In this document: piece after piece, positions 24,459 through 31,956 of the stretch
Numbering within the stretch: position 1 is the first letter of the stretch
Layout: every line of letters starts with the position of its first letter
Assembly (NCBI GenBank): GCA_040385105.1
Contig: JAZKHY010000015.1
Coordinates: 1 to 64,000 of the forward strand
DNA from: JACMQX01 sp040385105
GTDB lineage: Bacteria > Pseudomonadota > Gammaproteobacteria > Burkholderiales > Burkholderiaceae_C
Direction: 5' to 3'
DNA length: 64,000 nucleotides
Notes under the pieces: model-generated
The model's database searches: none
Told to the model about the DNA's origin: nothing
Seen by the model: the letters and a program-made list of their open reading frames with translations, nothing else
Made by a program: the position numbers and the translations under genes

Positions 24459-25961
24459 ATGGCCACAGAGTCCACCCAACGAGCGTACCGGGCCCCCTGC
24501 CCGGGCTGCGGCGCGCCGGTTGAATTCCGCAGCGCGCAGTCGGCCTTCGCCATCTGCGGTTACTGCCAGAGCACTGTCGCGCGCAACGGGGAAACGCTCT
24601 CGCGCATCGGCAAGATGGCCGAGCTGTTCGACGACCACAGCCCGTTGCAGCTCATGGCCTCGGGCAAGTTCGAGGGGCGTGCATTCACGCTGGTAGGCAG
24701 GCTGCAGTACAAATACGGCGAAGGCACCTGGACGGAGTGGCAGGCGCTGCACGATGACGGCAGCATCGCCACGCTGAGTGAAGACAACGGCGCCTATGTG
24801 TTCTCACGGCCCGCCAGCCTCAAGCGCGAGGTGCCGGCGCCCGGGGTGTTCCGCATCGGGGCCACCACGGCCATCAACGGCAAGCAGTATTCGGTCGCAT
24901 CCAGCCAGCAGGTCTCGTTGATTTCGGCGCAGGGCGAGCTGCCGCACCTGCCGCCGCTCGGCACGCCTTTCGCCATGGTCGAGCTGCGCAATGCCGAAGG
25001 CCAGGTGCTCAGCATCGACTACGGCACCCAGCCGCCCGAAATCTCGCTGGGCACGGCGGTGCAGCTTGAGGCCCTGCAGATGTCGGGACTCAAGGGTGAA
25101 TCGGCGAAGGAAGAAAAAGGCCGCCAGTTCAGCTGCCCCAATTGCGGCGCCCCTGTCGAAGTGGGGCTGGCGGGCAGCAAGACCATCACCTGCAGGTCAT
25201 GCAGCAGCATCATCGACCTGACTTCGGGTATCGGCGGCGAGTTGCGCCATGCGGAGCAGGACGAGCCGGTCAAGCCGCTGATTGCGCTGGGCACCGTCGG
25301 CCAGTTGCAGGGCGTGAGCTGGCAGGTGGTGGGTTTCCAGCACCGCATGGGCCATGACCCGCAGGACAGCGACGAGCACTTCGGCTGGGACGAATACCTG
25401 CTGTTCAACCAGAAGCGTGGCTTCAGCTTCCTGGTGGACACCGAGGAAGGCTGGAGCGTGGTCAAGCCCACGACAGGCGCGCCGGCATTGGCGGCGGGTG
25501 GCCAGACCGCGACCTACCTGGGCACACGCTACCAGCTCAAGTACAGCTACGAGGCCGAGACCACCTATGTGGCCGGCGAGTTCTACTGGCAGGTCGAGCG
25601 CGGCCAGAAGACGTCCAACAGCGACTACGAAGCCAAGGGCGGGCTGCTGTCGATGGAAAAGACGCCGCGCGAGGTCACATGGTCCAGCGGCAGCAAGATC
25701 GACAGCGACGCGGTGGCCAAGGCCTTCAAGCTGGAGGACAAGAAGGATCTGCTCAAGCGCGAAGACGCCTCGCCTGTCAGCGCCTCCGGCGGCGTGGGCT
25801 GCATCACCGTGATCGTGCTGTTCGGCATCATCCTGTTCTTCCTGCTGCTGCTCGGGCGCTGCACGCGCTGCGACCCGAAGGTGGAGAACTGCTCTTCTTC
25901 AGGCATCCGCAGCTCGGGCGGCTCGTTCGGCGGTTTCTCGACCGGCGGCGGGCACAAATGA
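24459..25961 (+). CDS. DUF4178 protein with two zinc ribbons and a membrane anchor
   Basis: A 500-aa protein. Each of two DUF4178-like beta-rich domains follows a four-Cys zinc ribbon: CPGCGAPVEF...CGYC near residue 12, and CPNCGAPVEV...CRSC near residue 227. A transmembrane helix (ITVIVLFGIILFFLLLL) lies near 445-465, followed by a Cys/Ser/Gly-rich tail. In-frame starts at 24426 and 24444 lie within the palindromic repeat, so 24459 is preferred. DUF4178 genes are known to travel with DUF350 and aminopropyltransferase genes, as here; the function is not established. Confidence 0.85.
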   Translation: MATESTQRAYRAPCPGCGAPVEFRSAQSAFAICGYCQSTVARNGETLSRIGKMAELFDDHSPLQLMASGKFEGRAFTLVGRLQYKYGEGTWTEWQALHDDGSIATLSEDNGAYVFSRPASLKREVPAPGVFRIGATTAINGKQYSVASSQQVSLISAQGELPHLPPLGTPFAMVELRNAEGQVLSIDYGTQPPEISLGTAVQLEALQMSGLKGESAKEEKGRQFSCPNCGAPVEVGLAGSKTITCRSCSSIIDLTSGIGGELRHAEQDEPVKPLIALGTVGQLQGVSWQVVGFQHRMGHDPQDSDEHFGWDEYLLFNQKRGFSFLVDTEEGWSVVKPTTGAPALAAGGQTATYLGTRYQLKYSYEAETTYVAGEFYWQVERGQKTSNSDYEAKGGLLSMEKTPREVTWSSGSKIDSDAVAKAFKLEDKKDLLKREDASPVSASGGVGCITVIVLFGIILFFLLLLGRCTRCDPKVENCSSSGIRSSGGSFGGFSTGGGHK

Positions 25962-25983
25962 ATTTTTATGGAGGTCAATCGTC

Positions 25984-26205
25984 ATGGAACTTGAATGGCT
26001 GAAAGCCGGGGCCTTCTTCGGCTCCATCCTGTACGCGCTGATTGGCGTGATTGTCTTCTGGCTGGCCTTTGTCATCATTGACAAGATCACGCCGTATGAC
26101 CTGTGGCAGGAGCTGGTGGAAAAGCAGAACGTAGCGCTGGGAATGGTCGTTGCCGCCATGTGCCTGGGAATTTCGGTCATCGTTGCTGCAGCAATACACG
26201 GCTAG
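25984..26205 (+). CDS. DUF350 (YjfL-like) small membrane protein
   Basis: A 73-aa protein with two hydrophobic helices (residues ~8-32 and ~50-72) joined by the conserved loop DKITPYDLWQELVEKQN. This is the DUF350 unit, a single repeat where longer homologues have two. It follows DUF4178 by 22 nt with GGAGG upstream of the ATG, and precedes the aminopropyltransferase by 10 nt. It is an inner-membrane protein of unknown role. Confidence 0.85.
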   Translation: MELEWLKAGAFFGSILYALIGVIVFWLAFVIIDKITPYDLWQELVEKQNVALGMVVAAMCLGISVIVAAAIHG

Positions 26206-26215
26206 CACGGCCGCC

Positions 26216-27745
26216 ATGCAGGCCAGTTCAGCCAGCCCGCGGCCGGTGGAGGTCGCGCTGCTCGCGTCCGTCTTCGTCGTGGCGGCATGCGGGCTTGTGT
26301 ACGAGCTGGCTGCCGGGGCGCTGGCGTCCTATGTGCTGGGGGACTCGGTGCTGCAGTTCTCCACCATCATTGGCACCTACCTGTTCGCAATGGGTGTGGG
26401 CTCGTGGCTGTCGCGGTTTTTCGAGCGGCAGCTGCCGGCGCACTTCCTGCGCATCGAACTCCTGGTGGCAGTGATAGGCGGCGTGATGCCTGCCGTGTTG
26501 TTCATCGCGAACGCCTACATCCCTGGCAGCTTCCGCTTCCTGCTGTATGCCATGGTATTGCTGGTGGGCACGCTGGTGGGGCTTGAAATTCCGCTGGTCA
26601 TGCGCATCCTCAAGCGGGACGTGGCGCTCAAGGACCTGGTGTCGCAGGTGCTGACGTTCGACTACCTGGGCGCTCTCGCCGTGTCCGTGGCGTTCCCGCT
26701 GGTGCTGGTGCCGCAGCTCGGGCTGATCCGCACCGGGCTGCTGTTCGGCATCATGAATGCCGGGGTGGCGCTTTGGGCCTTGTGGCTGTTCAGGCATGAG
26801 TTGCGCCACCTTGCGGCGCACGCAGTTGCCTGCGTGCTGGCGCTGGCCGCACTTGTTGCAGGCTTTGCGGGTGCCGACCGGGTCACCACCTTCGCGGAAG
26901 ACCGCTTCTACCAGGATGCCATCGTCTTCACCGGCACGTCGCCCTACCAGCGCATCGTGGTGACGAACGGCCGCGCGGGCCATCGCCTTTTCCTGAACGG
27001 CAACCTGCAGTTTGCCGAGCGCGACGAATACCGCTACCACGAGGCACTGGTCCACCCCGCCATGGCGGCGCATGGCGCGGCAAAGAAGGTGGCCGTGCTG
27101 GGCGGGGGGGACGGCATGGCGGTGCGTGAGGTGCTCAAGCACCCCGGCGTGGAAAGCGTCGTGCTGGTGGAGCTGGACCCGAACATGACGCGCCTGTTCT
27201 CGCAGCATGAGGTGCTGTCCCGGCTGAACGGCCAGGCGCTGAAATCGCCGAAGCTGAAGGTCGTGAACACGGACGCCTTCACCTGGCTGCAGCAAGGCAC
27301 GGACACCTTCGACGTGATCATTGTTGACTTCCCCGACCCGACGAACTTCTCCATCGGCAAGCTCTACACGGATTCGTTCTATGCAATGCTGGACCGCCGG
27401 CTTGCAGCGAGCGGCTACGCCGTCGTGCAGACCACCTCGCCGCTGGTGGCGCGCAGGAGCTTCTGGACAGTGGTGGCAACCATGGAGTCCGTGGGACTGC
27501 GTACGGCGCCGTACCACGCGCATGTGCCGAGCTTCGGCGAGTGGGGTTTTGTCATTGCCAGCCGCAGGCCGTGGCGGCAGCCCGAAGCCCTTCCGGCGGG
27601 GCTGAAGTTCCTCAACCTGCCATCGTTGCCGCAGCTGTTCGAGTTTCCGCAGGACATGGCGCGTGTGCCGGCCGGCGTGAACCGCCTGTCCAACCAGGTG
27701 CTGGTGAACACCTACGAGCAGGAGTGGGGCAAGGTGGGGCAATGA
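26216..27745 (+). CDS. Membrane-bound polyamine aminopropyltransferase (spermidine-synthase-like)
   Basis: A 509-aa protein. About seven transmembrane helices fill the first ~220 residues. A soluble spermidine-synthase-like domain follows, with nucleotide-binding VAVLGGGDGMAVREVL, VELDPNMTRLF and the catalytic-region VDFPDPTNFSIGKLYTDSFY. Family enzymes transfer aminopropyl from decarboxylated SAM to an amine; with a membrane domain the acceptor may be a lipid- or protein-linked amine rather than free putrescine. A SAM decarboxylase gene (speD) lies 3.7 kb downstream on the other strand and could supply the donor. Confidence 0.87.
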   Translation: MQASSASPRPVEVALLASVFVVAACGLVYELAAGALASYVLGDSVLQFSTIIGTYLFAMGVGSWLSRFFERQLPAHFLRIELLVAVIGGVMPAVLFIANAYIPGSFRFLLYAMVLLVGTLVGLEIPLVMRILKRDVALKDLVSQVLTFDYLGALAVSVAFPLVLVPQLGLIRTGLLFGIMNAGVALWALWLFRHELRHLAAHAVACVLALAALVAGFAGADRVTTFAEDRFYQDAIVFTGTSPYQRIVVTNGRAGHRLFLNGNLQFAERDEYRYHEALVHPAMAAHGAAKKVAVLGGGDGMAVREVLKHPGVESVVLVELDPNMTRLFSQHEVLSRLNGQALKSPKLKVVNTDAFTWLQQGTDTFDVIIVDFPDPTNFSIGKLYTDSFYAMLDRRLAASGYAVVQTTSPLVARRSFWTVVATMESVGLRTAPYHAHVPSFGEWGFVIASRRPWRQPEALPAGLKFLNLPSLPQLFEFPQDMARVPAGVNRLSNQVLVNTYEQEWGKVGQ

Positions 27746-29325
27746 AGCGCCGTGCACTTCTCGGCGCGGTCGGTGCGGGCGGCCTCGGTTTGGGCGCGGG
27801 CGCGCTGCTGCCCGGTTGCGCACCGAAGCCCGGGATTGTGGGCGGCTTCATCGGCACCAGCCCCGAACGCGGTCACAAGCTTCGCCATGATCGCCCGGTT
27901 GCCGCGCCGGGAACCACCCGCCGCACCCGCGTCCTGATCGCCGGCGGCGGTGTTTCCGGCCTGGCTGCGGCCCGTGCGCTGCGGCTGCGCGGCATCGACG
28001 ACTTCCGCATGCTGGAGCTGGAAGACGCTGCGGGCGGCAACAGCCGGGGCGGCACCGTGGGCGGCATCGCCTGCCCGCTTGGCGCTCACTACCTGCCGGT
28101 GCCGGGCGACGACGCCCGCGAAGTGCAGGACCTGCTGGAAGAGCTCGGCCTGCGCCGCCGCGTGGCGGGGCGCTGGACTTACGACGAACGCCACCTGTGC
28201 CACAGCCCGCAGGAGCGCCTGTTCCTTGAAGGCGAATGGCAGGAGGGGCTGCTGCCGGTGCAGGGCGTGGGCGCCGGGGCGCTGGCGCAGTACAGGCGCT
28301 TTGCGCAGCTGGTGGATGCGGCAAGCCGGGCTGCCAGGTTCACGATTCCCGCAGCCCGGGCGCCGATGACGGCCCTGCATGCCCGACTCGATGCGCTGAC
28401 TTTCGACGCCTGGCTGGGCAAGCAGGGTCTGGATGACCCGCACCTGCGCTGGTACCTCGGCTACTGCTGCCGCGACGACTATGGCGCGGGGCTTGACCAG
28501 GTGTCGGCCTGGGCGGGCATCCACTACTTCGCCAGCCGCCATGGATTTTCAGCGCCGGGCAGCGGCGTGCTGGACGACGGGGGCGAACCAGGCAGCGTGC
28601 TGACCTGGCCTGAAGGCAACGGCTGGCTTGCGCAAAGGCTGGCATCGCCGCTGGGCGAGCGCCTGTTGCCGGGCCGCGTTGTCACGCGCATTGCCACCGG
28701 CCGGCATGGTGTGGAGGTGGACGCATTCGACACCACACGCCAGAGTACCGAACGCTGGCAGGCGGAGCATTGCATCGTGGCGCTGCCGGTGTTCGTCGCG
28801 GCGCGCGTCGTGCAGGATGCACCGGCGTTCCTGCGCGAGGCTGCAGCGCGCGTGCGCTATGCGGCATGGGCGGTCGCCAACATCCACATTCGCGAACCGC
28901 TGCACGACCGCCCGGGCGCGCCACCCAGCTGGGACAATGTGATCTACGGTTCCCAAGGCCTCGGGTATGTGGACGCCATGCACCAGAGCCTGCGTCCCGA
29001 GCCGGGGCCGACGGTGCTGACCTGCTACCGGGCACTCGGAGGCTCGCCGCAAGCGCGGCGTGAATTGCTGGATCTGCCCTGGGCGCACTGGCGCGACTTG
29101 CTGCTGGCCGAGCTGGCAGTGCCGCACCCCGATATTGCGGACAAGGCCACGCGCATTGACATCACACGTTATGGCCATGCGATGGCCATCCCGGTGCCGG
29201 GACGCCTGCAGCCCGCCACGCTCGCAGCAGGCAGCCTGCAGTTTGCCCACAGCGACTGGGCTGGCTATTCGATCTTTGAAGAGGCCTTTACCTTCGGCCA
29301 CCAGGCGGGCATGCGCCTGCGCTGA
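27742..29325 (+). CDS. Lipoprotein-like FAD-dependent amine-oxidase-type protein
   Basis: A 527-aa protein overlapping the aminopropyltransferase gene by 4 bp. The N-terminus has an R-R pair and a Gly/Ala/Leu-rich segment ending in LLPGC, which is both twin-arginine-like and a lipobox; export with a bound flavin would require Tat. The FAD motif VLIAGGGVSGLAAARAL follows near residue 70. The rest resembles flavin amine oxidases/desaturases (NAD(P)-binding_8). The pairing with a polyamine-type synthase suggests it oxidises or senses an amine product. Substrate unknown. Confidence 0.75.
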   Translation: MKRRALLGAVGAGGLGLGAGALLPGCAPKPGIVGGFIGTSPERGHKLRHDRPVAAPGTTRRTRVLIAGGGVSGLAAARALRLRGIDDFRMLELEDAAGGNSRGGTVGGIACPLGAHYLPVPGDDAREVQDLLEELGLRRRVAGRWTYDERHLCHSPQERLFLEGEWQEGLLPVQGVGAGALAQYRRFAQLVDAASRAARFTIPAARAPMTALHARLDALTFDAWLGKQGLDDPHLRWYLGYCCRDDYGAGLDQVSAWAGIHYFASRHGFSAPGSGVLDDGGEPGSVLTWPEGNGWLAQRLASPLGERLLPGRVVTRIATGRHGVEVDAFDTTRQSTERWQAEHCIVALPVFVAARVVQDAPAFLREAAARVRYAAWAVANIHIREPLHDRPGAPPSWDNVIYGSQGLGYVDAMHQSLRPEPGPTVLTCYRALGGSPQARRELLDLPWAHWRDLLLAELAVPHPDIADKATRIDITRYGHAMAIPVPGRLQPATLAAGSLQFAHSDWAGYSIFEEAFTFGHQAGMRLR

Positions 29326-29350
29326 AGCAGGCGCCTCGCCCGGGGAGCAC

Positions 29351-30739
29351 TCAGCCGCGCATCAACGCCTCGATCTCGTCGCCATTGACCGGCACGCCGC
29401 GCGAGATCAGCTCACAGCCCGTGGCGGTGACAATGGCGTCGTCCTCGATGCGGATGCCGATGTTGTGGAACTTTTCCGGCACGCCCTCGCCGGGCCGCAC
29501 ATAGATGCCGGGCTCGATGGTCAGCACCATGCCGGCCTTGAGCTTGCGCGCCGGGCGGTCCTTGATGATCTCGTTGGACAGCGGGTCGCGCCGCTCGCTC
29601 ACCTCGCCTGCCTGCGACGGCTCGACATAGTTGCCGCAGTCATGCACATCCATGCCCAGCCAGTGGCCTGTGCGGTGCATGTAGAACTGGAAGTAGCTGC
29701 GGTTGGCGATCACGTCCTGCACGGTGCCGACCTTGTTCCTGTCGAGCAGGCCCACATCAAGCATGCCCTGGGCCAGCACCTTGACGGTGGCCTCGTGCGG
29801 GTCGGTGAAGCGCGCGCCCTCCTTCGTTGCCGCCACGGCTGCGTCCTGGCTGGCCAGCACGAGGTCGTACAGCTCGCGTTGAGGGCCTGTGAATTTGCCG
29901 TTGGCAGGGAAGGTGCGCGTGATGTCGCTGGCATAGCTGTCAAGTTCGCAGCCGGCGTCAATCAGCACCAGCTCACCGTCGCGCACCGGCGCGGCATCGG
30001 CACGGTAGTGCAGCACGCAGGCGTTGGCGCCTGCGGCCACGATGGAGCCGTAGGCCGGGTACTGCGAGCCGCCGAGGCGGAACTCATGCAGCAGCTCGGC
30101 GTCCAGGTGGTATTCACGCACGTCCTTGCCCTCGCGCAGCATGCGGGCCGACAGCTGCATCGCGCGGATGTGGGCCCGCGCGCTGATCTCGCCGGCGCGG
30201 CGCATGATGTCCTGCTCATGCGTGTCCTTGATGAGGCGCATCTCGTCGAGGATGGTGCACAGGTCGCGCTGCTGCTCCGGGCACATGGCGCCGTAGCGGA
30301 TGCGTGCCCGCACCTGGCCCAGCCAGCCATCGACACGCGACTCCAGGCCCTTGTGGGTGGCAAAGGGGTACCAGACGGTGTCCCTGTTCTCCAACAGCTT
30401 GGGCAGGTGCTGGTCCAGCTCGTTCACTGAATGCGCGGCGTCAACCCCCAGGGTTGAAGGCGCAGCGTCGGGGCCGAGGCGGTACCCGTCCCAGATCTCG
30501 CGCTCCAGGTCCTTGGGTGCGCAGAACAGCGTGCTCTTGCCATCGCCGGTCAGCACCAGCCAGGCATTGGGCTCGGTGAAGCCGGTGAGGTAATAGAAGT
30601 AGCTGTCATGGCGGAACAGGAAGTCGCTGTCGCGGTTGCGCGGCCGCTCCAGCGCGGTGGGGATGATGGCGATGCCGTCCTTGCCGAGTTGCGAGGCGGC
30701 CCGGGCACGGCGCCCGGCGTAGATGGAGGTGTTCGTCAT
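29351..30739 (-). CDS. pepP: Xaa-Pro aminopeptidase (aminopeptidase P)
   Basis: A 462-aa dimetal aminopeptidase that removes the N-terminal residue before proline. The N-terminal domain contains RHDSYFYYLTGF. The pita-bread catalytic domain carries the metal ligands in LIDAGCELDSYASDITRTF (two Asp), MHRTGHWLGMDVHD (His), TIEPGIYV (Glu) and GIRIEDD (Glu). It is the last gene of speD-murU-pepP; its ATG overlaps the murU stop by 4 bp. Confidence 0.93.
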   Translation of the reverse strand: MTNTSIYAGRRARAASQLGKDGIAIIPTALERPRNRDSDFLFRHDSYFYYLTGFTEPNAWLVLTGDGKSTLFCAPKDLEREIWDGYRLGPDAAPSTLGVDAAHSVNELDQHLPKLLENRDTVWYPFATHKGLESRVDGWLGQVRARIRYGAMCPEQQRDLCTILDEMRLIKDTHEQDIMRRAGEISARAHIRAMQLSARMLREGKDVREYHLDAELLHEFRLGGSQYPAYGSIVAAGANACVLHYRADAAPVRDGELVLIDAGCELDSYASDITRTFPANGKFTGPQRELYDLVLASQDAAVAATKEGARFTDPHEATVKVLAQGMLDVGLLDRNKVGTVQDVIANRSYFQFYMHRTGHWLGMDVHDCGNYVEPSQAGEVSERRDPLSNEIIKDRPARKLKAGMVLTIEPGIYVRPGEGVPEKFHNIGIRIEDDAIVTATGCELISRGVPVNGDEIEALMRG

Positions 30740-31467
30740 GGTATGTTCAGTTGTGCCAGTCTTTCGGGGGTGCCGACGTCGGTCCAGGCGCCGGTATAAA
30801 GCTCCGCAGTCACCTGCTGATTGTCCATCGCCGTGCGCAACAACGGTGCCAGCGGGGCTTTGAGGCCGCCCGGGTTCCCATAGGGCAGGCTGTTGAAGAG
30901 CGCCTTGCGGTACAGCCCGACGGTGGAGAAGGTGTAGCGTGTGTCCGCATCGCGCAGGGCAAGACCCTCTGGCGACAGGCCGAAGTCGCCTTTGGGGTTG
31001 TGCGGCGGGTTGGGCACAAGCCAGATGTGGCCGAGCTTGCCGCCGGCGGCAAAACGCTGGAAGGTATCCTGCGTGAAGCTGAAGTCCGGCATGAACACAT
31101 CGCCTGCCAGCACCCAGAACACCTCGCCCAGCATCGGCAATGCGCGGGCGATGCCGCCGGCGGTTTCCAGCGCGCCGCCGAAGTCGACGCCTTCATGGGA
31201 ATAGCGCAGGGACAGCGTACCGGTACCGTCCAGCGCGGGATGGTCGCCCCAGCGGGCGGGGATGGCCTCGCCAAGCCAGGCGGTGTTGACCGCGATGTCC
31301 CGGAAGCCGCCACGCGCCAGGGCCTCCATCGGCCATTGCATGAGCGGCTTGCCCCGTACCTCCAGCAGGGGTTTGGGTGTGCTGTCCGTCAGCGGCCGCA
31401 TGCGCTCGCCGCGCCCTGCCGCCAGGATCATGGCCATGGCCGGATTGCCAGCGCGGTTGGCCGTCAT
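30736..31467 (-). CDS. murU: MurU-like N-acetylmuramate-1-phosphate uridylyltransferase
   Basis: A 243-aa sugar-phosphate nucleotidyltransferase. The signature AAGRGERMRPLTDSTPKPLLEV is near the N-terminus, and the catalytic-region VLAGDVFMPDF and TEL-type WTDVGTPERL are present. Length and motifs fit MurU, which makes UDP-MurNAc from MurNAc-1-phosphate and UTP in the recycling shunt that bypasses MurA. Other small nucleotidyltransferases (e.g. mannose-1-phosphate type) are possible, but the amgK-like gene in the same window supports MurU. It overlaps speD and pepP by 4 bp each. Confidence 0.8.
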   Translation of the reverse strand: MTANRAGNPAMAMILAAGRGERMRPLTDSTPKPLLEVRGKPLMQWPMEALARGGFRDIAVNTAWLGEAIPARWGDHPALDGTGTLSLRYSHEGVDFGGALETAGGIARALPMLGEVFWVLAGDVFMPDFSFTQDTFQRFAAGGKLGHIWLVPNPPHNPKGDFGLSPEGLALRDADTRYTFSTVGLYRKALFNSLPYGNPGGLKAPLAPLLRTAMDNQQVTAELYTGAWTDVGTPERLAQLNIP

Positions 31468-31841
31468 TCCGGGTCGCCCCGGTCCAGCGAACGCTGCTCG
31501 GTCCATTCCGGCTGGAAACGGTTGACCAGTGCGAACATCAGCCCCCGCGCCTTGGCCGAATGGTCGCCGCCGAAGTTGCAGACGTAGACGTCCAGCGTCA
31601 CTGCCTTCTGCTCGGGCCAGGTATGCACGCACAGGTGCGACTCGGCCAGCAGCACGGTGGCGGTGATGCCGCCCGGGCCCTTGTCGGTGGCGGGAAAGGT
31701 GTGGAACAGCTGGTTGACCGGCTGCAGGCCGACAGCATTCACCGCTTTGACGCACCAGTCACCCAGCTGCGCGGCATCGGTCAGCCAGGCGCTGTCGCAG
31801 CGGCATTGGTGAAGGTCGGCAGTCAGGTGGAGGCCTTGCAT
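31464..31841 (-). CDS. speD: S-adenosylmethionine decarboxylase proenzyme (SpeD, short form)
   Basis: A 125-aa pyruvoyl enzyme of the short, Bacillus/Thermotoga-like class. The self-cleavage site is E67-S68 in LLAESHLCVHTWPE, giving the pyruvoyl group; H73 and C88 are the catalytic helper residues. It makes decarboxylated SAM, the aminopropyl donor for spermidine-type synthesis. It heads speD-murU-pepP and diverges from tkt. The only aminopropyltransferase in the window is the membrane form at 26216-27745. Confidence 0.9.
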   Translation of the reverse strand: MQGLHLTADLHQCRCDSAWLTDAAQLGDWCVKAVNAVGLQPVNQLFHTFPATDKGPGGITATVLLAESHLCVHTWPEQKAVTLDVYVCNFGGDHSAKARGLMFALVNRFQPEWTEQRSLDRGDPE

Positions 31842-31902
31842 GGCTTCGACTTTAGAGCATCGTGACCTGCGGCGGCCCAAAGACCGCATGGGAGGCGTCC
31901 GC

Positions 31903-31908
31903 TAAAAT
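31903..31908 (+). promoter_or_regulatory. Possible -10 element of tkt
   Basis: TAAAAT in the context GCTAAAATATTGGG lies ~49 nt before the tkt ATG in an otherwise GC-rich 115-bp divergent space. No good -35 hexamer is seen at 16-18 bp, so this is a tentative promoter call. Confidence 0.35.
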
Positions 31909-31956
31909 ATTGGGTTTCCCCCAACACCCCCACCCAACCCCCCCGGAGCAGCCTGC

